Assembly: GCA_015071005.1 (NCBI GenBank)
Contig: SVIG01000003.1
Span: 62,001 to 126,000, forward strand
Reading direction: 5' to 3'
DNA length: 64,000 nt
DNA from: Clostridiales bacterium
Lineage (GTDB): Bacteria; Bacillota; Clostridia; Christensenellales; Borkfalkiaceae
How positions within the stretch are numbered: position 1 is the stretch's first letter; each line of letters starts with the position of its first letter. The notes under the pieces are model-generated. The model ran no database searches, was not told the DNA's origin, and saw only the letters and a program-made list of their open reading frames with translations. Below, in pieces: positions 41,822 to 50,402 of this stretch. A program made the position numbers and the translations under genes.

Positions 41822-44209
41822 TTACTCCTTCACCACTGCAAGCTCGTTCAATGCGCGCGTATAGGCAATATATTTTTCACTTGCCGACATGCCTTCTTCC
41901 GCAACGACGACGGAAGTAAATTCCAAGCCCTTACTCTCATACACCGACATAACGTTGATTTTTGAGCGAGAAAGCTTCCCTTTTACGCCAATATCGTTAT
42001 AGGTTTTGCGCGCATACTTTTCTTTCATATTTTCCGCACAAATCAAGGCTTTCAAACCCTTCTTTTCTTTGAAGAACTGACTAATACCCCTAACGGCAAT
42101 CGTCGAAACCCGCGGTCCGTCATAACCGATAGACTGCATATCCAAACCCAAGCTTGAAGAAACAAAATCGACGATTTGATTGGTATTTCGATAATTTTGA
42201 TTAAGCGTAAACAAGTTAAAATCAGGGAAAACGCTATCCCATTTTGCCACTCCACGCCAAGGCGTAACGTTTTGCGCCACGTCGCCGAAAATATTAAACG
42301 CCGCCTTTTTATTGATCTTACGAATCAACTCGTATTCGCAAGCGGAAATATCCTGTCCTTCGTCCACGAAAACATAGGAATACGCAGGCGAAAGCCGACT
42401 GCTAATCCCTGCGCAAATCACGCAAAGCGCATAAGCGTCCGATGAATACATCTTTTTAGACGTCATGCCATACTTCGTCTTATACTTCTTCACCGTTTCG
42501 CGGTAGAAATAGCGCACAATATCGATAAAATTCGCACTCGAACCGATTTCATAGAAAGTCTTTTCCCCGCGCAAATATCCATAAAATTCGGCAAATGCGA
42601 CGTTAGACTCCCCGATAGAACGGACTTTTTCTTCCACTTCGGAAATTTCTTTCAAAATTTCCTTTCTACGCGCGATTCTATCCGCGTAAAGATATACGTC
42701 AATATCCCCGATTCGTTGCTTAAAACGCATTAAATCAGACGTTTCCTTTTCAATCACAACGCGCAATTCCGCAAGCGAGTCAACCGCTTCTTCCACGACT
42801 CGCTCCGTTTGCCTTACGACGAAAAACGCGCTTTTATAAAAGGAAAGCATTTGGCGATAGAAATATTCAGGTTCTTTCGCTTTTTCACTCTTTAACGTAC
42901 CGTTAAAGAAATCTTGCACGTCTAAAATGTAATTCATAAGCTCACGGAAAGGTTTGGTATAATACAATCCCCCTTCCTTGCGCTCTTTGATTTCACCGAG
43001 CACGGCGCGACGAACGCGCATAGACGAATTTTTAATTCCTTCGTAAGCGCTAATTTGCGCAGTACACTCTCTTATAATATCCGAAATAAAGTCTTTGCAT
43101 TCTTCGCCCGTGAAAAGCCCGTACAAGTTATCGAAAACTTTATCCTGCTTCTTTTTCACGTCCGCAACAAACTGCGGCGAATAGACGTATTCTAAATATT
43201 TCGCATCTTCCTTTTGCGTGGGATCGATTTTGTCCGTTAAATCAATCTTTTCGTTCTTCAAAACCTGCAAGAAGTATTCGTATGCCGTACTTGTTTTTAC
43301 ACGTTCCAAATCCAAAACCGCCGCGAGTTCGTCAATAAACGAATTGAAGGAATTGCTCGGCGTGATAATCAATACGTCGCGCGGACGTATATTTTCATTA
43401 TTATACATAAGATAGCTCAAACGATGCAACATAACCATCGTTTTTCCGCTGCCTGCACAGCCCTGCAAAACAAAATTACTATCTTCCGGCTGCGTAATGA
43501 TTTCGTACTGCTTTTCTTGAATGGTTTCGATAATATCCTTGACCGCAGTTTCTTCCTTACGGTTTTTAATGATTTCCCGAAGGAATGGATCGAGTACGTT
43601 TTCTTCGTCGCGATCGGCAATTTCTTCGGCGGAAAGATAGTCCTTTAAGGATAAATATTCGTTCTTAAAATCTAATACTTGACCGCTTTTTGCGCGAATT
43701 GCGCGGCGTAAAATCGTTTTATATTCATACTCGCCAAAAGTAAACGTCGAGCAGCTCTTTTGATAATACCGACGGGCAACGGGCGTGCGCCAATCAAGGA
43801 TTTCCAACCGAATATCCCCTTTTTTGCCGATATAATAGCTATTATACCCTTCCTTATCGTCAATAAGATCCATACGCGCAAAATACGGTTCGTCGAAAAA
43901 CGGTCGGTACGCTTCCATTTTCTCTTTCTCGCGCGCAATCTCGGCGTTAAGCTGCAAAATTTCGCGATAGTTTTCCGCAGTATTTTTCTCTTTTTCCAAT
44001 TCTTGAATACGGTTTTGCGCCTCGCGAATGGCTTTTTTATGCGGACGAATACGGGCAATGCGCAACATTTGCATTACTCCACCTAAATGCTCGTCTTCAT
44101 ATCTCTTTTGATATTCGTCGTCTAAAAGCGAGAGAAACCACTCGTGATTTCCGCTCTTTTTCGGATTGAGCAATTCGATTAAGTTTTCGTAAGGAATTTT
44201 TTCCGCCAT
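41822..44209 (-). CDS. helD: HelD, RNA polymerase recycling helicase-like ATPase
   Basis: A 795-residue UvrD-related ATPase. Before the motor it has a coiled-coil arm (about 55-110, IREAQNRIQELEKEKN) and the segment YIGKKGDIRLEILDWRTPVARRYY, both typical of HelD, which pulls stalled RNA polymerase off DNA. The motor shows Walker A GCAGSGKT, DEGQDIS and the C-terminal VYESKGLEF. HelD, not PcrA/UvrD, is favoured by this N-terminus. Confidence 0.88.
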   Translation of the reverse strand: MAEKIPYENLIELLNPKKSGNHEWFLSLLDDEYQKRYEDEHLGGVMQMLRIARIRPHKKAIREAQNRIQELEKEKNTAENYREILQLNAEIAREKEKMEAYRPFFDEPYFARMDLIDDKEGYNSYYIGKKGDIRLEILDWRTPVARRYYQKSCSTFTFGEYEYKTILRRAIRAKSGQVLDFKNEYLSLKDYLSAEEIADRDEENVLDPFLREIIKNRKEETAVKDIIETIQEKQYEIITQPEDSNFVLQGCAGSGKTMVMLHRLSYLMYNNENIRPRDVLIITPSNSFNSFIDELAAVLDLERVKTSTAYEYFLQVLKNEKIDLTDKIDPTQKEDAKYLEYVYSPQFVADVKKKQDKVFDNLYGLFTGEECKDFISDIIRECTAQISAYEGIKNSSMRVRRAVLGEIKERKEGGLYYTKPFRELMNYILDVQDFFNGTLKSEKAKEPEYFYRQMLSFYKSAFFVVRQTERVVEEAVDSLAELRVVIEKETSDLMRFKQRIGDIDVYLYADRIARRKEILKEISEVEEKVRSIGESNVAFAEFYGYLRGEKTFYEIGSSANFIDIVRYFYRETVKKYKTKYGMTSKKMYSSDAYALCVICAGISSRLSPAYSYVFVDEGQDISACEYELIRKINKKAAFNIFGDVAQNVTPWRGVAKWDSVFPDFNLFTLNQNYRNTNQIVDFVSSSLGLDMQSIGYDGPRVSTIAVRGISQFFKEKKGLKALICAENMKEKYARKTYNDIGVKGKLSRSKINVMSVYESKGLEFTSVVVAEEGMSASEKYIAYTRALNELAVVKE

Positions 44210-44314
44210 ATACCACTCCTAATCGTCACTTATTTTTAATAATACCATATTAAAAAGAAAAAAGAAAGGGTTTGAACAAAAATTTTTTCAAAGAATTTTC
44301 GCATTTTTCAACAA

Positions 44315-44347
44315 AAAACGCCTTGCTTAGCTAAAGCAAGGCGTTTT
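44315..44347 (-). terminator. terminator after argS
   Basis: A 14-bp stem, AAAACGCCTTGCTT (44315-44328) and AAGCAAGGCGTTTT (44334-44347), loop AGCTA, followed leftward by TTTTTTG, 15 bases past the argS stop. Confidence 0.9.
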
Positions 44348-44361
44348 AAGCGTTTTTTTGA

Positions 44362-46065
44362 TTACATTTTATCGGGGATACCGATACCCAACAAGGTGAA
44401 GGCATTTTTCAACGCTTGCAGGGTCGCATTCGTCAAAGCAAGACGGAAATTCTTTGTTTTTTCGTCTTCCGCCGCAAGAATTTTGCAGTTAAAATAGAAT
44501 TTATTAAACTTTTGCGCCACGTCAACTGCAAAACGGGAAATGCACGACGGCTCGTATTTTTCCGCTGCCATCGCAACCGTTTCGGGGAATGTCGCGATTC
44601 CTTTTACAAGCTCGATTTCTTCAAGAGAAAGCTCGGGAACTTCATATTCCTTGACAATACCACCCTTTTGCAGCACCGAATTCGCCCTCGCGCAAGTGTA
44701 TTGTACGTAAACGCTCGTTTCACCGTCAAAATTAAGGACTTTGTCGTAAGAGAAGACGATATCTTTAATCTTGTTGTTGTAAAGCGCGCCGAAGATGACC
44801 GCACCAACGCCGACCTTTTGCGCTACGTCGCGTTTATTTTCCAAATCGGGGTTCTTTTCGTCGATAATCGTATAGGCTTTTTCAATACATTTATTGATAA
44901 CGTCTTCCAAGAAAATTACGTTGCCCTTTCTCGTAGACATCGTACCTTCTTCTAAGGAAACCATACCGTATGCAACGTGCACGAGATCTTTCGCCCATTC
45001 TTTGCCCATCAATTCCAAAACCTTGAAAAATTGTTTGAAATGCAAGTTCTGCTGATAAGCAACCACGTATAAGCACTTATGGAAATCATAAGTATCTTTT
45101 CTATACTGCGCCGCTGCCATATCACGCGTTGCATAAAGGGACGTGCCGTCCGATTTCAAAATCATACACGGTGCCATACCGTATTCTTCCAAATCTACGA
45201 CTTGCGCGCCGCGGCTTTCTACCAACAAGCCCTTTTCCTTCAATTCGTCTACGACCGGCTGCATTTTATCCGCAAAAAAGCTTTCGCCTGCATACGAATC
45301 GAAACGAATATCAAGCATATCGTAAATGCGTTGTACGTCTTTCAGCGTCAATTCCTTAAACCAATGGAAGAGCGCCTGACATTCCTCGTCGCCCTGCTCG
45401 ATTTTTTTGAAATATGCGCGTGCTTCGTCGTCGTATTCGGGATGAATTTCCGCTTCTTGGTGGAATTTCACGTACAATTCGTTCAAAGCGCGAATACCGC
45501 CCTTTTCGATTGTATCTTTGTCCCCCCAACGTTTGTACGCTGAAATGAGTTTACCAAACTGCGTACCGTAGTCGCCCAAATGGTTGATCCCGACCGTTTT
45601 ATAGCCAAGGAAATTAAAGATACGATAGAGTGCGCCGCCAAGCACCGTCGTAGACAAATGCCCGATATGGAAAGGTTTTGCGATATTGATGGAAGAATAG
45701 TCCAAGCAAATCGTTTTGCCAACGCCTTCCGTTGCCGAGCCGTATTGATCCCCTTCCTTAAAAATGCGGTCTAACGTCGAACGAACGAAATCCCCTTTAT
45801 TGATTTTGAAGTTCAGATACCCATTTACCGCCGAAACTTCAGAAAGTACTTTTTCGGATACGACCGATTCGTCCGCAAGAATACTGTTTTTCAAGTCTTC
45901 CGCAATCATTACGGGGCTTTTGCGCATCAGTTTTGCAAGCTTAAAGCAAGGCAACGCATAATCTCCCATTTCCGTATTCGGGGGCAAAGCGATTAAATCG
46001 TATAATTCGTCTTTGGACAAGCCTTCGACGTTTAATTTTTCCGCAATATATTTCTTGTAATCCAT
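44362..46065 (-). CDS. argS: arginyl-tRNA synthetase
   Basis: A 567-residue class I synthetase that charges tRNA-Arg. The class I HIGH motif is HIGHLSTT (with SINIAKPFHIGHL before it), the KMSKS region is replaced by STRKGN as usual in many ArgRS, and the DALR anticodon-binding domain is at the C-terminus (YVQYTCARANSVL and later). No T-box leader is seen upstream. It has its own promoter and terminator. Confidence 0.97.
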   Translation of the reverse strand: MDYKKYIAEKLNVEGLSKDELYDLIALPPNTEMGDYALPCFKLAKLMRKSPVMIAEDLKNSILADESVVSEKVLSEVSAVNGYLNFKINKGDFVRSTLDRIFKEGDQYGSATEGVGKTICLDYSSINIAKPFHIGHLSTTVLGGALYRIFNFLGYKTVGINHLGDYGTQFGKLISAYKRWGDKDTIEKGGIRALNELYVKFHQEAEIHPEYDDEARAYFKKIEQGDEECQALFHWFKELTLKDVQRIYDMLDIRFDSYAGESFFADKMQPVVDELKEKGLLVESRGAQVVDLEEYGMAPCMILKSDGTSLYATRDMAAAQYRKDTYDFHKCLYVVAYQQNLHFKQFFKVLELMGKEWAKDLVHVAYGMVSLEEGTMSTRKGNVIFLEDVINKCIEKAYTIIDEKNPDLENKRDVAQKVGVGAVIFGALYNNKIKDIVFSYDKVLNFDGETSVYVQYTCARANSVLQKGGIVKEYEVPELSLEEIELVKGIATFPETVAMAAEKYEPSCISRFAVDVAQKFNKFYFNCKILAAEDEKTKNFRLALTNATLQALKNAFTLLGIGIPDKM

Positions 46066-46096
46066 AAATCTACCTACGTTTCGTTATTACCATATT

Positions 46097-46125
46097 AATA
46101 TAGCATATTTTTTTAATTTGAGCAA
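46097..46125 (-). promoter_or_regulatory. promoter of argS
   Basis: On the minus strand TTGCTC (46120-46125), 17-base spacer, TATATT (46097-46102), about 25 bases before the start codon. Confidence 0.65.
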
Positions 46126-46153
46126 GTATTTTTTCAAATTAGGTGCGTTTAAT

Positions 46154-46182
46154 TTGCCAAAATTTAATTTTTGTATTATAAT
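46154..46182 (+). promoter_or_regulatory. promoter of ychF
   Basis: TTGCCA (46154-46159), 17-base spacer, TATAAT (46177-46182). Confidence 0.75.
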
Positions 46183-46217
46183 AGAGCGGAAAAAAGCTAA
46201 AAAGGAACGAAATTTCT

Positions 46218-47327
46218 ATGAAACTTGGTGTTGTAGGTCTTCCCAACGTAGGGAAATCCACTCTTTTCAATGCAATCACGCACGCAGGCGCGGAATGTGC
46301 AAACTACCCTTTCTGTACGATTGAGCCGAACGTAGGCGTCGTAGCCGTACCCGACGAGCGTTTGGATAAGCTCGCGGCTTTGTATGATAGTAAAAAGGTC
46401 ACCCCTGCCGTTATCGAATTCGTGGATATCGCAGGTCTTGTTAAAGGCGCGTCGCGCGGCGAAGGCTTGGGCAATAAATTCCTTTCCCATATCCGTGAAG
46501 TAGACGCAATCGTGCACGTTGTACGCTGCTTTGAAGACGCGAATATTACCCACGTCGACGATAGAATCGACCCTGTTTCCGATATTGAAACAATCAATTT
46601 AGAGCTCGTAATGTCGGATATGGAAGCCGTACAAAATCGTATGAACAAGGTAAAAGTGCAAGCTCGTGGCGGTCAGGATAAGAAAGCTGTTGAAGAGTAT
46701 GCGTTCTTGGAAAGACTTTACGCGCATTTGGAAAGCGAAAAGCCCGCGCGCAACTTCCCCTTCTCCGACGGTGAAGACGAGTTTATGAAAAACTGTTTCC
46801 TTTTGACGATGAAGCCCGTGATTTACGCGGCAAACATTAAGGAAGCGGATATGGGCAAAGACGAAGACTCCCTCCCCTTCGTTGTCAAAGTAAAGGAATT
46901 TGCGGCAACGGAAGGCGCGGAAGTGCTTGTTATTTGTGCAAAAACGGAAGAAGAACTTTCGCAAATGGACGATGAAGATAAAGCGTTGTTTATGGAAGAA
47001 TTCGGGCTTGGTGAAAGCGGTCTTGATAGATTGATTAAAAAATCTTATGCGTTGCTTGGGCTTATTTCCTATCTTACGGCGGGCGAAAAGGAAACGCGCG
47101 CTTGGACGATTACAAAAGGCACGAAAGCGCCGCAAGCAGCGGGCAAAATCCATACCGATTTTGAAAAAGGCTTTATCCGCGCAGACGTTGTAAACTGGGA
47201 AATCCTTGTCACGCTCGGCTCTATCCCTGCGGCAAAAGCGGAAGGTAAAGTTCGTTCCGAAGGCAAGGAATACGTCATGCAAGACGGCGACGTTGTAGAA
47301 TACTATTTCAACGTTTCCAAAAGATAA
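46218..47327 (+). CDS. ychF: YchF/OLA1 family ribosome-associated P-loop ATPase
   Basis: A 369-residue Obg-family protein that prefers ATP to GTP. The P-loop is GLPNVGKSTLF, switch II is DIAGLVKGASRGEGLGNKF, and the C-terminal TGS-like domain ends in YVMQDGDVVEYYFNV. YchF binds ribosomes and takes part in stress responses and translation quality control. Single gene with its own promoter and terminator. Confidence 0.97.
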   Translation: MKLGVVGLPNVGKSTLFNAITHAGAECANYPFCTIEPNVGVVAVPDERLDKLAALYDSKKVTPAVIEFVDIAGLVKGASRGEGLGNKFLSHIREVDAIVHVVRCFEDANITHVDDRIDPVSDIETINLELVMSDMEAVQNRMNKVKVQARGGQDKKAVEEYAFLERLYAHLESEKPARNFPFSDGEDEFMKNCFLLTMKPVIYAANIKEADMGKDEDSLPFVVKVKEFAATEGAEVLVICAKTEEELSQMDDEDKALFMEEFGLGESGLDRLIKKSYALLGLISYLTAGEKETRAWTITKGTKAPQAAGKIHTDFEKGFIRADVVNWEILVTLGSIPAAKAEGKVRSEGKEYVMQDGDVVEYYFNVSKR

Positions 47328-47341
47328 TTTGTTAACAATTA

Positions 47342-47377
47342 AAAATAGGCGCGAGCAGGTTTGCTCGCGCCTATTTT
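47342..47377. terminator. bidirectional terminator between ychF and the C_GCAxxG gene
   Basis: A 16-bp stem: AAAATAGGCGCGAGCA (47342-47357) and TGCTCGCGCCTATTTT (47362-47377), loop GGTT. It serves the convergent genes on both sides. Confidence 0.92.
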
Positions 47378-47393
47378 ATTATCTTCGATATTC

Positions 47394-47852
47394 TTATAAT
47401 ATGCCCTTTTCTTGCAAATATTCCTCCAAGATTTTCGCCGCAAAAGCTACCATATCCGCGCAAGAACGTTTTTTATAATATTCCGTTGTCCGCGCTTCCG
47501 CTTCGCCGCCAATTTGCACGGGTACTTTCATCCCTTTTAGTAAGTCGCCGCAAATCAAGCTACCGTATTCCGCTTGGAATTTTCCGCAAAGCTCTTGCAC
47601 AATCGCGTACGTTTGCTTTTTATTTTCGGGCGTATTTTCCGCTTTTGACATCGTCAAACCAATTACAGCCGCCATACCGCTCACCGCACCGCAAGTCAAA
47701 CGCAATCTACCCAAGCCACCGCCAAACGGGAGCATGATTTTGACGATTTCCCCTTCGTCCATTCCACACACGTCTAAAAACGCGAGCGCCACCGCTTGCG
47801 AACAGGCATATCCTTGAAGAAAATATTCTTTTGCTTTTTCTGCTCTTGACAT
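47394..47852 (-). CDS. C_GCAxxG_C_C family redox-type protein
   Basis: A 152-residue protein with spaced cysteines: YACSQAVALAFLDVCG, the motif TCGAVSGM near residue 56, then ELCGKF, ICGDLL and RSCADMV. This is the pattern of the C_GCAxxG_C_C family, whose members probably bind an iron-sulfur or other metal cofactor; their function is not settled. The ATG at 47852 follows AAGGAG by seven bases. It is divergent from the phosphopantetheinyl transferase gene, whose -35 touches its start codon. Confidence 0.8.
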   Translation of the reverse strand: MSRAEKAKEYFLQGYACSQAVALAFLDVCGMDEGEIVKIMLPFGGGLGRLRLTCGAVSGMAAVIGLTMSKAENTPENKKQTYAIVQELCGKFQAEYGSLICGDLLKGMKVPVQIGGEAEARTTEYYKKRSCADMVAFAAKILEEYLQEKGIL

Positions 47853-47875
47853 TTGTTTGCTCCTTATGCTATAAT
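47846..47875 (+). promoter_or_regulatory. promoter giving a leaderless phosphopantetheinyl transferase message
   Basis: TTGACA (47846-47851), 18-base spacer, TATAAT (47870-47875). The ATG of the next gene begins at 47883, seven bases after the -10, where transcription should start. There is no Shine-Dalgarno. Confidence 0.7.
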
Positions 47876-47882
47876 CATTGTT

Positions 47883-48449
47883 ATGATAGACAAACTCTTT
47901 TACGCGGAAAAACACGCCTTTGCAAATTCAAAATCCGCAATCGAAAAAATATTAACCGAGTTTTACGGAATAGAATCTCCCGTCCTTTCCTATACTGAAA
48001 ACGGGAAACCTATCCTTAAAAACGGTAAAATCCACTTTTCAATCACGCATACGGATAAACTGCTTTTTCTTGCTTTTTCCGATACGGAAATTGGTATAGA
48101 TGCGGAAATGCTCACACGAGAAGTTAACTACTTGCCCATTTTGAAAAAGCTACACCCAAGTCTTTGCGAAAAAATCCATTCCAACAAAGATTTTTTGCGA
48201 ATTTGGACGGTTTTGGAAAGTGCCGTAAAATATTTAGGCGGTAAAATTGCATGCGATTTGAAAGAGTTTTCCATGCAAAACGATACGTTATATTATCAAA
48301 ATCAGCCTTTTCGTGCTACGTTTTTTACGCAAACGTTTGAAAATCACTTCCTAACCGTATGCGGAGAAAATTTTGATAACGTACCTTTTCTAAAATTATC
48401 ATACCACAATCAAGATAAAAAATCAAGAAAATATAGAGTTTTTACATAG
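47883..48449 (+). CDS. Sfp-type 4'-phosphopantetheinyl transferase
   Basis: A 188-residue transferase that moves phosphopantetheine from CoA to carrier-protein serines. Both Mg/CoA motifs are visible: IGIDAE (with FSITHT before it) and WTVLESAVKYLG, which corresponds to WxxKEAxxK. It may serve the acyl carrier protein at 7897; no polyketide or peptide synthetase is in the window. The start is the ATG at 47883; an upstream extension would enter the promoter. It heads a plus-strand run with mtnN, ung and a HIT gene. Confidence 0.88.
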   Translation: MIDKLFYAEKHAFANSKSAIEKILTEFYGIESPVLSYTENGKPILKNGKIHFSITHTDKLLFLAFSDTEIGIDAEMLTREVNYLPILKKLHPSLCEKIHSNKDFLRIWTVLESAVKYLGGKIACDLKEFSMQNDTLYYQNQPFRATFFTQTFENHFLTVCGENFDNVPFLKLSYHNQDKKSRKYRVFT

Positions 48450-48462
48450 GAGAAATGAAAAT

Positions 48463-49119
48463 ATGATCGGTGCAGTCATCGCAATGCAAAGCGAAGCGGA
48501 TATACTTTTAAGCGAAATGCAAATCCAAAGCACACTGAATATCAGCGGTAAAACGGTACACGTCGGTACGGCGTATGGAAAGGAAATTGCGCTTTGCGTA
48601 TGCGGCGTCGGTAAAGTAAACGCGGCGCTCGGCACGCAGCTACTCGTTAGCAAATTCCATGCGGAAAAAATCCTCAATTTCGGCGTAGCAGGCGGTCTCA
48701 ATCCTTGCACCGAGCTTTGCCAAGTCTATCGCATTTCCCACGCGGTACAATTCGATTTCGATTTGGTCGAGCTTAACGGCACGAAAATGGGGACTTTGAA
48801 CGAATACGACGAACCTTACCTGCCCCTTAATACTCTCAATATCCCCTTTCCCGAACGCAAGCTCGGGACGGCGGATCGTTTCAACGATTCCAAAGCGGAT
48901 TTTAAGCTTTTGACCCAAGAATTGCAAGCGGATATTCGTGATATGGAAGGCGGCGCAATCGTACAAGCCGCGCTTTGCGCGCAGCTCCCAGTGTACGCGG
49001 TGAAAGCGATTTCCGACGTTGCAGGAAGCGGTAGCACGACCGAACAGTTTTTACAAAACCGCGATAAAGCACTTAAAAACTTGCAGGCGGTACTTCCCAC
49101 AATCTTCGACGCATTATAA
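48463..49119 (+). CDS. mtnN: 5'-methylthioadenosine/S-adenosylhomocysteine nucleosidase
   Basis: A 218-residue nucleoside-phosphorylase-fold enzyme that hydrolyses MTA and SAH to adenine and the thioribose. Landmarks: IGAVIAMQSEADIL, FGVAGGL and DMEGGAIVQAAL with the substrate-binding Met-Glu, then KAISDVAG with the catalytic Asp. AGGAG precedes the ATG. It clears by-products of SAM enzymes such as MiaB and NrdG. Confidence 0.95.
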   Translation: MIGAVIAMQSEADILLSEMQIQSTLNISGKTVHVGTAYGKEIALCVCGVGKVNAALGTQLLVSKFHAEKILNFGVAGGLNPCTELCQVYRISHAVQFDFDLVELNGTKMGTLNEYDEPYLPLNTLNIPFPERKLGTADRFNDSKADFKLLTQELQADIRDMEGGAIVQAALCAQLPVYAVKAISDVAGSGSTTEQFLQNRDKALKNLQAVLPTIFDAL

Positions 49120-49147
49120 ACGAAAGAAAACTTTTTAGAGGTGGATT

Positions 49148-49816
49148 ATGGTCGATTTAGGCGACTGGAACGAACGACTCGCCCCACTTTTTACGGACGA
49201 GCGATACTTAAAAATCCGTAAATTTTTAATAGACGAATATCGAAATCATACCGTCTATCCCGATATGTACGATTTATATAACTGCTTTAAGTATACGCAG
49301 TTTGCGAACTTGAAAGTCGTACTCTTGGGGCAAGATCCCTATCACAACGTCGGGCAAGCGCACGGTTTATGTTTTTCGGTGCAGGACGGCGTACCCAATC
49401 CCCCGTCTCTTGAAAATATTTTCAAAGAATTGCAAGCGGATATCGGTTGTCCTCGCCCCAAAAACGGCACTTTGACGAAATGGGCGAAAGAAGGCGTACT
49501 TCTTATGAACACCTCTTTGAGCGTACGCGAGCATCAGGCAAACTCCCATTCCAAATGCGGCTGGGCGTGGTTTACGGACAGCGTTATCAAGCTCATTTCC
49601 GAACAAAAAGAACACGTTGTATTCATTCTTTGGGGTGGAAACGCAAGGAGCAAGAAACCGCTTATCAATATGTCCAAACATTTGATTTTGGAATGTGCAC
49701 ACCCTTCCCCCTTATCGGCATACGCGGGATTTTTCGGCTGTAAACATTTCTCAAAAACGAATGCTTGGCTTGAAAAACAAGGTTTACCCACTATCGATTG
49801 GGATTTAACGAAATAA
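49148..49816 (+). CDS. ung: uracil-DNA glycosylase (family 1)
   Basis: A 222-residue Ung that removes uracil from DNA. The catalytic water-activating motif is GQDPYHNVGQAHGLCFSV, LLMNTSLSV binds the base, and the DNA-intercalating HPSPLSAYAGF loop is intact. GAGGTG lies just before the ATG. It adds to the unusually dense set of repair genes in this window. Confidence 0.97.
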   Translation: MVDLGDWNERLAPLFTDERYLKIRKFLIDEYRNHTVYPDMYDLYNCFKYTQFANLKVVLLGQDPYHNVGQAHGLCFSVQDGVPNPPSLENIFKELQADIGCPRPKNGTLTKWAKEGVLLMNTSLSVREHQANSHSKCGWAWFTDSVIKLISEQKEHVVFILWGGNARSKKPLINMSKHLILECAHPSPLSAYAGFFGCKHFSKTNAWLEKQGLPTIDWDLTK

Positions 49817-49845
49817 AACGAATAAAAAATTTAGGAAAATTCAAA

Positions 49846-50247
49846 ATGGATTGTGTATTTTGTAAGATTGTAAATGGGGATATTCCAAGCTTAAAAGTCT
49901 ATGAAGACGAGCATACATTGGTTTTTATGGATATCGCAAGGGACGTTGACGGTCATATGATTGCAATTCCAAAAAGACATGTTAAAAATATTTTAGATTG
50001 CGATGAAGCCACACTTATTCATTTAATAACTACAGTAAAATTGGTCGCAAACTATTGCGTTGAGAAATGTGGATATGAAGGAGTAAATTTGCTAAATGCA
50101 AGCGATGAAAGTGCTGGGCAGTCCGTCCCCCACTTTCATATACATATAATTCCAAGAACAAAAAACGATCAAGTAGATGCGTGGCCTAAATTTGACGGTG
50201 CGCTCAATAAAATTGAAGAAATCTATGAAAAGATAAAAATTAAATAG
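49846..50247 (+). CDS. HIT family nucleotide hydrolase/transferase
   Basis: A 133-residue histidine-triad protein, probably an Hint-like purine nucleoside phosphoramidase. CVFCKIVNGDIPS opens the domain and the triad is HFHIHIIP. The start at 49846 (MDCVFC) matches the family; AGGA lies upstream. The gene is visibly more A+T-rich than its neighbours and prefers A/T-ending codons, which may mark recent transfer. Confidence 0.93.
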   Translation: MDCVFCKIVNGDIPSLKVYEDEHTLVFMDIARDVDGHMIAIPKRHVKNILDCDEATLIHLITTVKLVANYCVEKCGYEGVNLLNASDESAGQSVPHFHIHIIPRTKNDQVDAWPKFDGALNKIEEIYEKIKIK

Positions 50248-50285
50248 ATTTTATTTTAGAAAATGATCATATACAACTCATATAA

Positions 50286-50322
50286 AAGAACGACTAACGA
50301 AGACATTTCGTTAGTCGTTCTT
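50286..50322 (+). terminator. hairpin after the HIT gene
   Basis: A 16-bp stem: AAGAACGACTAACGAA (50286-50301) and TTCGTTAGTCGTTCTT (50307-50322). The following tract is AATTTATTTTA, so it is a long hairpin with a poor T-run. Confidence 0.7.
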
Positions 50323-50402
50323 AATTTATTTTAGAAAATACAGCAGTCTCTTAAATTGAAGTTTATCATTTATAATACCCCAAAAGATTAGCGACGGCTT
50401 TT

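Noticed and set aside
46066-46217. Possible T-box or other riboswitch before argS
   Set aside because: The argS leader is only about 30 bases and has no specifier loop, T-box word or terminator.
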